A stretch of 23,762 bases of DNA from Priapulus caudatus. Taxonomy: Eukaryota; Priapulida; Priapulimorpha; Priapulimorphida; Priapulidae. The translations under genes and the position numbers were made by a program. The DNA is taken from contig NW_014579137.1 of assembly GCF_000485595.1 (NCBI RefSeq), positions 1,629 through 25,390 on the forward strand, written 5' to 3'. The notes beneath the pieces were generated by a model. That model worked only from the letters and a program-made list of their open reading frames with translations. It had not been told where the DNA came from and did no database searches. Each line of letters begins with the position of its first letter. Position 1 is the first letter of the stretch. Shown piece after piece: positions 18,329 through 23,762 of the stretch.

Positions 18329-19025
18329 GTAAGCTGCAAGATGATTATTAATTATATTATTATTAATTAAAGGTAATTAAGGAAGGTTATATAATGTACA
18401 TGCTGTTGGCACTGTACACAACAGGGTATTGCGGCGTTGCAGTTCAATGGTGCACTGCAGGCCAAATAGTTTCGAGCTATTTTCGACAGATCTTTGATTG
18501 ATATCTGTGTTGATATTTAGGTCCATTATGGCTGAGTAGTACATACTATTATAGATAATCAATACACTTAGTTGTACCTATCAGCATGGACAGACAGGCT
18601 TCCTGGTTTATACGCATGTTATATCCTCTTCTTTAATTTTTATTAAAACTCTTGCGCTTTTCTCTCCTATCTCACTGCCGTCAGGATTCTCGTATAGATA
18701 GTGGCCTTTTCTCCAGCGTTTCTCAGTCCTGCCGCGTATCTATCGTGGGGATGTTTGTGTCTTTTCCGTTAATTGTGCTCCTTTATTGTCGTAATTATTT
18801 TGGGATACATTGATGTTATGCTTAGTTTCATCATTTCTATGCTGTGTCGCAGTTACTGTTATCCTGATGCGGCAATAAATGACTTGAGGATGTATATGTA
18901 TTTATTCAGGCGCATTAATGGTATCACAACAAATCGAAACTCAAGCGTGGAGTTTACTCGCTAACGGCACTTGTTATCGCTTATTTCGGAGGTTGACAAG
19001 ATTTATTAGCAGAATGCCAGGAAGC
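18329..19025. other. Intron, nothing recognised
   Basis: AT-rich intron DNA with short TTATTAATTA repeats at 18340-18375. No splice-bordered open frame similar to the gene, RNA gene or repeat match was seen. Confidence 0.5.
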
Positions 19026-19170
19026 GTTGCTGAAATGATGTCGTTACGCAACTGCGTATCTTGCATATCTGCGCCTAACAAAGGTGTCACTACACGCACA
19101 ACTTAAATTTACGTCTTATAACCGTAGCAACAGACCTCAGATTGAGCCCAGACGCTCTGCGGCTCTTGTT
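19026..19170. repeat. Interspersed repeat B, copy 2
   Basis: This is the second copy of 5567-5709 in the same orientation: GTTGCTGAAATGATG, then GCGCCTAACAAAGGTGTCAC, then ACGCTCTGCGGCTCTTGTT. Single-base indels separate the copies. Copy 2 is not attached to repeat A, so the two are separable units or this is a 5'-truncated copy of a longer element. Confidence 0.8.
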
Positions 19171-19887
19171 ATTATGATGCTTCAGTGTGAAGTTTTTATT
19201 TATTTCACGATGACGAATGGTGTACTGGGCTGAAGCTACATACAGCGATCCAGTATACTGTTCCTATGTAGAGATGGACCTGAACCTAAGCCTAACCCTG
19301 ACCCTAAACCCTAACTAATGTAGAGAAGTTGCGAAACTACAGTTACATATTGTGCTACTGTGCCACTGTGGAGCTACTTTCGTAAGAGGAGTACTGTCGT
19401 TTAGATTTGCTGAAGAAATATTATGAATGTAGTAATACAAATGAGGTGTAGTGAATTTTTACAACATAGACGAGCTCAAAGGAGGTATATCTATGCATTT
19501 TGCTGCAAGAACTGGCCGTTTTAATAATAAAATTATGGCAAATAAATACGAAATCAAGAGCATATAAAGAAGAAGCCTTTTTTATACCTTCTATAGAAGA
19601 GAAAGTATATATACCTTTACCGCTCTCTATATTTCAGGTGCGTTATAACTATCTCAATCGTTTAGATGCGACAGCGACACTGTACCACTACCAGTAGTAC
19701 TGGCACTATAGTTCTAGTAGCCAGTACGCAGTAGTACTAGTAGTAGTAGTGGCAGTACAACTGGTGCTACTATAGACAATTACAATCAAGGTTATCTCTA
19801 AGAATGTTTTGTGAAATCATTACATTATCACTATCAGAATCAAGATCAGCAGGAGATAGGTCACATGGATGTACCATTGTTTTTTAG
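19171..19887. other. Intron with short telomere-like and AGT-rich repeats
   Basis: Positions 19270-19316 contain degenerate CCTAA repeats (CCTAAGCCTAACCCTGACCC). Positions 19688-19765 are rich in AGTAGT and its complement ACTACT, with AGTACT palindromes, so the stretch can fold. No exon was seen before 19888. Confidence 0.6.
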
Positions 19888-20095
19888 ATGCTGTACTCAG
19901 TCCATACCACTGCGCAATCCGACCGACCGCACCCTCACCGTTGCCGTCGCCGCTAGCAACCGCCACAACTTCTCGTGCGATGCCGGGCCCCTGGTGGTGC
20001 CCGCGGGAAGCGCAATCGACGTGGCGTTGGTGTTCAAGCCGACGATGCTGGGGGGAGGCGTGCATGAGGCTGAGGTCACGCTGACCTGCCCCGAG
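19888..20095 (+). CDS. CFAP47: CFAP47-like exon 8 of the window
   Basis: The acceptor is CATTGTTTTTTAG| and the donor is TGCCCCGAG|GTAGGG. The exon starts in phase 2 and ends in phase 0 (208 bases). It encodes QSIPLRNPTDRTLTVAVAAS, SCDAGPLVVPAGSAIDVALV and FKPTMLGGGVHEAEVTLTCP, a nearly complete ASH repeat. RNPTD is the conserved turn, PAGSAIDV..VFKP the middle strands and EAEVTLTCPE the penultimate strand. The next exon continues with LGSMVYTVAGTGL, the expected last strand. The donor end of this exon is tandemly duplicated (see 20073-20152). Confidence 0.87.
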
Positions 20096-20152
20096 GTAGG
20101 GGGTCGCGCCACGAGGGCCGGGAGGTCACGCTGACCTGCCCCGAGGTAGGGG
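20073..20152. repeat. Tandem duplication of an exon end with its splice donor
   Basis: About 30 bases, AGGTCACGCTGACCTGCCCC followed by GAGGTAGGGG, occur at 20073 and again at 20123, a period of 50. They contain the last nine codons of the 19888 exon and its GTAGGG donor. The first donor (20096) gives the right phase for the next exon. Reading on to the second donor (20146) meets a TGA in the duplicated part, so that form would be truncated. Confidence 0.85.
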
Positions 20153-20284
20153 CGCCGCCAGCGCGCCGGTCCTCGTTGTCTGCATCAGTGATGCATGAGC
20201 GTCATCAGCATCATCTAACCACTAATAACACAGCGACTCTTTTTGCTTCTGTGTTGATTTGATACTTGTTAACGGTACGTCACG

Positions 20285-20351
20285 ATTCTATGCGTGTCGA
20301 CCTACATGTATTGTGAAATGCAATCATGATTGCACGTACCAATGCATAGAA
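20285..20351. repeat. Inverted repeats in an intron
   Basis: A perfect 16-base palindrome, TGCAATCATGATTGCA, lies at 20319-20334. It is enclosed by ATTCTATGC at 20285-20293 and GCATAGAAT at 20343-20351, which pair perfectly. The surrounding 20200-20490 is otherwise AT-rich intron rich in ATGCAT and TACGTA-type words. Confidence 0.6.
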
Positions 20352-20496
20352 TGCATGTATCATGTGATGCAGTGAATATAAGATGAAATATACATACGTG
20401 ATATATACATCTGGTGTGTGATACAAAAAAATGTATATATACGTATGTACATGTATACGAAAAAGTATCTGTACACTGTAGTCTCGTATAATGTGA

Positions 20497-20805
20497 CAGG
20501 GTTCATAGCGGGTCTTCCAAAGTCTTATAAGTACTTATTTTGCCAAAAATAAAATAAGGGCCCTTATTAGTACTTATTTTTGGTGAAATCTTAGAAAGTA
20601 CTTAATAGTCCTTATTTTTGCCAAAGGACCATTTTTCAACATTTTCTGTGTTTGAATTCTGTGCAATTGTGTATATAAATATTATTAGTGTACTTTAATA
20701 TCTGATCTATCAGAAATCGCGTAAAAAAGTATTATTTTGGCCTCCAGAAAGGGTCTTATAAGTCCTTATTTCAACATGTGTCTTACTGACAATGATACAA
20801 CCCTG
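20497..20805. mobile_element. Small MITE-like element
   Basis: The 309-base segment starts CAGGGTT and ends AACCCTG, and both ends are flanked by ATGTGA (20491-20496 and 20806-20811). Inside, a motif of the form CTTATAAGTACTTATTTTGC recurs about four times with small changes, near 20524, 20562, 20603 and 20754. The terminal CAGGG resembles hAT elements, but those usually make 8-base duplications and I see only six matching bases. There is no coding capacity, so any movement would need a transposase from elsewhere. Confidence 0.6.
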
Positions 20806-20857
20806 ATGTGATTGTTTTGTATGCGTTAGTTTACATATTTTTTATTTGCTGCGTTAG

Positions 20858-21025
20858 CTGGGAAGCATGGTGTACACTGTGGCAGGAACAGGACTGCCAC
20901 CTGGGATCCCCAGCAATCGTCAAACTGGAAGCTGCGATCGGAACCACGGAAACCGTCATGATTCCGTTCCGTAATCCGGCAGATGTTGCCGTCATGGCAA
21001 CTGTCGACGTCACCGTGTGCGGACG
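20858..21025 (+). CDS. CFAP47: CFAP47-like exon 9 of the window, one-base frameshift
   Basis: The acceptor is TTATTTGCTGCGTTAG| and the donor is TGCGGACG|GTATAA. From the phase 0 start the exon reads LGSMVYTVAGTGLPPG, the usual last strand of an ASH repeat, and this follows the CPE that ends the previous exon. After GGG at about 20906 this frame loses similarity. The frame one base over continues with SPAIVKLEAAIGTTETVMIP and FRNPADVAVMATVDVT, the start of the next repeat. An extra G in the GGG run at 20905-20907 would explain it, and without it the exon ends in phase 2, as the next exon needs. A pseudogene is possible, but a sequencing indel is more likely since neighbouring exons are intact. 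Confidence 0.75.
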
Positions 21026-21288
21026 GTATAACGCATTATAGCGATAGAGACGTGGGAGTGATGACTCTGTATGTTGCTGAATGTATAGTTTGTAGAAAAT
21101 GCATTTTTACTCGTGGTGGTGTCCGTGACCTTCATAAGTTAGTCGTCATTGTTGAGTTGTTCCGCCGTCGCTGTGTATCTCTTTGCAAAATCATTGTAAA
21201 AGGGTTTAGTATGTTTACCCTTTCAATTTAAAAAATTATTTTATTGTTTTAATCGCGTAGAGGGCAGTTCACAAGCTTCACAGTTTAG
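21026..21288. other. Short intron, nothing recognised
   Basis: 263 bases of AT-rich intron between the 20858 and 21289 exons. Short forward frames here have no similarity to the gene. Confidence 0.6.
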
Positions 21289-21444
21289 AAATCTGTTGAA
21301 GAGAAGGCACGATCTGCGTGTGGACTCCTTCACAACGCTTCACATACCGATCAGCTTCACACCACAAACGATGAAGCTTCATCGATCCACATGTACCGTC
21401 ATTGCCACGCGCTTAGATGGAAAACCATGGGATGACACAGATGG
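21289..21444 (+). CDS. CFAP47: CFAP47-like exon 10 of the window
   Basis: The acceptor is CACAGTTTAG| and the donor is GATGG|GTGCGT. The exon starts and ends in phase 2 (156 bases). It encodes NLLKRRHDLRVDSFTTLHIP followed by ISFTPQTMKLHRSTCTVIA and a short linker KPWDDTDG. The IPISFTPQTMKLH segment is the conserved middle of an ASH repeat, as in the 2503 exon. An alternative acceptor six bases upstream (CTTCACAG|) would start in phase 0 and would not fit the previous exon. The split Gly codon is completed at 21726. Confidence 0.8.
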
Positions 21445-21629
21445 GTGCGTGGCAAACCATATCTACAACTGTCCTGCCCAGTCCTACCTGCTTCTACTTC
21501 ATTATTCAATATAATTTTGTGTGAATATTATCAGAAATGTATAACATAGACTATTATACATTCGTCTATAGTATACACTCCTAATATTATTGTGGAAACC
21601 GACGAACTTACTTCAGGATTTACCGATCG

Positions 21630-21775
21630 CGTGGTGATTTCTGTTGCCGCAGTGAGCGTGTCGATGTGGTGAGGTTCATCTACCCTGTGGAAGGCACGCC
21701 GCCGTGGTGATTTCCGTTGCCGCAGTGAGCGTGTCGATGTGGTGAGGTTCATCTACCCTGTGGAAGGCACGCCGC
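21630..21775. repeat. Tandem duplication of an exon start with its splice acceptor
   Basis: A 73-base unit starting CGTGGTGATTTCTGTTGCCG and containing the acceptor GCCGCAG and the first 48 or so exon bases occurs at 21630 and 21703. The copies differ by one visible substitution (TTCTG against TTCCG). Acceptors lie at 21652 and 21725. From the first acceptor the frame reads through the junction into TGG TGA, a stop. The second gives the full exon. The intron 21445-21629 holds nothing else recognised. Confidence 0.9.
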
Positions 21776-21886
21776 ACCGCAGCATTCCTGCGACGATGCC
21801 CGCGACCCCGCGATCCAGGGTCACGTGCGAGGCCCAATCACACGTCGAGCAGACACTACAGGTCACGCTCGACTGCGTGGAGCCAG
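21726..21886 (+). CDS. CFAP47: CFAP47-like exon 11 of the window
   Basis: The acceptor is GTTGCCGCAG| and the donor is GAGCCAG|GTCGGT. The exon starts in phase 2 and ends in phase 1 (161 bases). It encodes ERVDVVRFIYPVEGTPHRSI, then SRVTCEAQSHVEQTLQVTLD. The R-[WF]-I-Y-P-[IV]-x-G-x-P pattern is, to my knowledge, characteristic of the C-terminal region of CFAP47 and is one of the strongest identifying segments here. A tandem copy of its first third and its acceptor lies 73 bases upstream; only this second acceptor leaves the exon open. Confidence 0.88.
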
Positions 21887-22272
21887 GTCGGTCGCGCGCA
21901 CGCGGGAAATACGTCGCGCCGTGCTATCGAGCAATTCGTTGTGTGCCGTAATCACTTACCGTAACGATAAAAATCTATGGTTGTCAATGTAGATAAACTT
22001 AGATAAGGAATGAACTTGATCGCCCTTATATATCCCCTTATCGTCCTATATATATATCATCTTTTATTGCACCCTTATATTAGTCCCTTGAATAAGGTTG
22101 CCATTATCTGGTTAGGTGAAATGAGGTAAGACAGCATGCTTTGAGATATATCGGTTATTTTAACGTGATTGTCCCGTACGCGGATCGTTCTCCGTTTGTA
22201 TAATGTGCTACGTAAACGTGCGACTGTGGTGCCTTCATTTTGCGCGACTATAATCTCTCATGCTTTCGCCAG
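21887..22272. other. Intron, AT-rich
   Basis: This intron contains CCCTTATATATCCCCTTATC and similar ATATAT-rich words at 22020-22100. No exon, RNA gene or repeat match was recognised. Confidence 0.55.
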
Positions 22273-22432
22273 GTGATTCAGGATTCACATGTTCGCTCGA
22301 CGTGCCCACCAGGGGGCGTGACGACCTGCAGCAGGCGGTAGCCGTCAAGCTGCTGGCAGAGACGACGAATAAAGAGGGCACTAGCGTGGTTCTAACACTC
22401 TGTGTCGTGTTTGCACCCACGCGTATCTTCAG
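22273..22432 (+). CDS. CFAP47: CFAP47-like exon 12 of the window
   Basis: The acceptor is ATGCTTTCGCCAG| and the donor is ATCTTCAG|GTATGG. The exon starts in phase 1 and ends in phase 2 (160 bases). It encodes DSGFTCSLDVPTRGRDDLQQ, AVAVKLLAETTNKEGTSVVL and TLCVVFAPTRIF. The VVFAPTR segment corresponds to the V-V-F-x-P pattern of the ASH repeat near the CFAP47 C-terminus. Together with the next exon it gives a continuous domain ending in SLHLVATETSFDDV. Confidence 0.87.
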
Positions 22433-22544
22433 GTATGGATACCCTCACAATAACGAGACTCACAATTGACCGTTGGAACATCGATTGCAATTAAGTTCTT
22501 CCCTTTGTGCCAGGTAGATCAGTTAGGGGTTATGGTTATCTAAT

Positions 22545-22735
22545 ATTTTGACTAACCATAACTCTAATACTAACCCCAAGCCTAACCGTAACCCTAATCC
22601 TGATTTTAACCCTAATCCAAAAATTGGTCCTAATCCCAGTGCTAACCATAATCCCAACAATAACACTAATCCAAACTTAAACCCTAACATTAACCATGAC
22701 CCTAATCCTAACCCAAACTCTAACTCTATCGTCAT
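22545..22735. repeat. Degenerate telomere-like repeats
   Basis: About 190 bases of imperfect CCCTAA-type hexamers (AACCCTAATCC, CTAACCGTAACCCTAAT and similar), with many AACC, ATCC and AACA variants. The hexamer register is largely kept, which gives an Asn/Pro-rich translation (NPNPNPN) that is not a gene. It is an interstitial telomere-like tract or an old microsatellite grown from one. It lies in the intron between the 22273 and 23157 exons. Confidence 0.8.
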
Positions 22736-23156
22736 TTCTATCAATGTAACCGCCACAGCTCACTTATCCAAGCATTCGTGTTCAAATTTAGTGCTATGTA
22801 GTAATGTAAATATAATTATAGGTACATGTATTAACAAAAAATTTGACACACTCATGGAATTAATAATACATACAATTTATATTGATGTCTCCATCCCCAC
22901 AAATAAAATAAGAGTACATCATATTACGTAGTTTTCACAAATTTGAAACTATGAAAATGGCTCTGGAGCTTCAAAAAATGGCTCAGGTACATTTTTGACA
23001 GGTCAGAAAAATGGCTCTGGTGAAAAAAAAGCATTTTTTACACTGGTTCATTACATGACAAGAGCCATACGCTGAGAAAGCAGATTCCATCATAAAAATC
23101 AACGGCCGCTACACCTCACGAGGCGTGTCGCTTCATTGTCTTCGCTGCTTCTTCAG

Positions 23157-23318
23157 CCACGAGGTCAAGCTGCTGGTAAAATCGCGAGCGGGAGCCGTGT
23201 GGCATTTCTCGCTCCATCTCGTTGCCACGGAGACCAGCTTCGATGACGTCATAACGATGGAGGCTGCTGGACTCGCACGGACATCGACAGTCAGCTTCTG
23301 TTTGACCAGTCAGACGAG
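23157..23318 (+). CDS. CFAP47: CFAP47-like exon 13 of the window (left arm of the palindrome)
   Basis: The acceptor TTCGCTGCTTCTTCAG| has a clear pyrimidine tract and the donor is CAGACGAG|GTAGCA. The exon starts and ends in phase 2 (162 bases), and the split codon with the previous exon gives Ser. It encodes HEVKLLVKSRAGAVWHFSLH, then LVATETSFDDVITMEAAGLA and a final FCLTSQTR. The pattern W-x-F-x-[LI]-x-L-[IV]-A-T-E-x-x-x-D-D-V, followed by G-L and LTSQTR, is as I recall it the hallmark of the C-terminal region of CFAP47, about 100 residues before the end. The open frame extends upstream to 23059, but only this acceptor fits the phase of the 22273 exon. Final exons would lie to the right, where this window shows the inverted copy instead. 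Confidence 0.88.
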
Positions 23319-23416
23319 GTAGCACATTTGTATCCATATATAATATCTATGAGTGTATAATAGGGATTATACCTATTATACACTCCTGATATCATATATG
23401 GATACAAATACGCTAC

Positions 23417-23578
23417 CTCGTCTGACTGGTCAAACAGAAGCTGACTGTCGATGTCCGTGCGAGTCCAGCAGCCTCCATCGTTATGACGTCATCGAAGCTG
23501 GTCTCCGTGGCAACGAGATGGAGCGAGAAATGCCACACGGCTCCTGCTCGTGATTTGACCAGCAGCTTGACCTCGTGG
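23417..23578 (-). CDS. CFAP47: Inverted duplicate of CFAP47-like exon 13 (right arm)
   Basis: On the minus strand this has the same acceptor, the same donor (GAG|GTAGC) and exactly the same length as the exon at 23157-23318, and it encodes an identical peptide. The three nucleotide differences are silent (GTA/GTC, TCG/TCA, GCG/GCA). It could not be spliced into the plus-strand transcript. It may be part of a true inverted duplication of the gene end, an inverted second haplotype, or an assembly fold-back. Confidence 0.8.
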
Positions 23579-23762
23579 CTGAAGAAGCAGCGAAGACAAT
23601 GAAGCGACATGCCTCGTGAGGTGTAGCGGTCGTTGATTTTTATGATGGAATCTGCTTTCTCAGCGCATGGCTCTTGTCATGTAGTAACCAGTGTAAAAAA
23701 TACTTTTTTTTTCACCAGAGACATATTTTTCTGACTTGTCAAAAATTTACCAGAGCCATTTG

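Larger units (their letters stand above)
22975..23762. repeat. Large palindrome, arms about 390 bases, running off the window
   Basis: The left arm is about 22975-23364 and the right arm 23372-23762, which still matches at the window edge. The centre is GAGTGTATAATAGG, a 7-base spacer GATTATA, and the exact reverse complement CCTATTATACACTC (23351-23385). The arms differ by scattered substitutions and short indels. In the exon they contain I count three differences in 162 bases, all in third codon positions and all synonymous. Confidence 0.93.

Noticed and set aside
20886-21025. Alternative start of the 20858 exon at GTGGCAG|GAACAG
   Set aside because: It would avoid the frameshift but loses the strand LGSMVYTVAGTGL, which continues the previous exon's ASH domain in phase.
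22548-22931. Asn/Pro-rich frame of 127 residues
   Set aside because: It is the translation of degenerate telomere-like hexamers running into AT-rich intron.
23059-23156. Upstream extension of the 23157 exon (frame with SIIKINGRYTSRG)
   Set aside because: No acceptor in the extension fits phase 2 of the previous exon, whereas the pyrimidine-rich CTTCTTCAG at 23156 does.
22975-23762. Plain fold-back read artefact as full explanation of the palindrome
   Set aside because: The arms differ by substitutions, silent within the exon, which one molecule read twice would not give. An inverted second allele is still possible, so this is rejected only in its simplest form.

Overview
The window looks like nuclear DNA of an invertebrate metazoan. 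Short spliced exons with GT..AG borders and matching phases sit in long AT-rich introns packed with minisatellites, microsatellites, small repeats and one Ty3/gypsy LTR retrotransposon. Degenerate CCCTAA tracts suit an animal with TTAGGG-type telomeres. There is no operon, ribosome-binding site or CRISPR array. I cannot name the species.

One gene runs left to right almost across the whole window. Thirteen exons (2503-2851, 6417-6481, 6760-6906, 7993-8110, 8361-8585, 10555-10875, 18221-18328, 19888-20095, 20858-21025, 21289-21444, 21726-21886, 22273-22432, 23157-23318) join in phase into a series of immunoglobulin-like ASH/MSP-type beta-sandwich segments. I recognise them as the C-terminal part of CFAP47, a large ciliary and flagellar axoneme protein. 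Two further exon copies are out of place: 241-385 repeats the 6760 exon upstream of its predecessor, and 23417-23578 on the minus strand is an inverted copy of the 23157 exon inside a palindrome.

Layout: 1-492 duplicated intron and exon, ending at an N; 494-2015 a 47-bp minisatellite; 2503 exon; 3165-6416 a 31-bp minisatellite split by a 1.46-kb insertion; 6417-6906 two exons; 6955-7755 a GA-rich tract; 7993-8585 two exons; 8670-8810 and 8928-10490 further tandem repeats; 10555 exon; 11017-18127 a 7.1-kb Ty3/gypsy element between AGTG target duplications; 18221-22432 six exons with a small MITE-like element between two of them; 22545-22735 telomere-like repeats; 22975-23762 a large palindrome holding the last exon twice.

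The most striking theme is repeated copying of exon-intron borders within one gene. The 31-bp minisatellite is made of units joining a 3' splice-site-like tract directly to a 5' splice-site-like GTGTAT, and its last unit is the real acceptor of the 6417 exon. Three other borders (8361 acceptor, 20096 donor, 21726 acceptor) carry tandem copies. A caution applies throughout: the two LTRs, the GA tract and one exon differ mostly by single-base indels, and an N marks a join, so some frameshifts and duplications may be errors of a noisy long-read assembly or mixed haplotypes.
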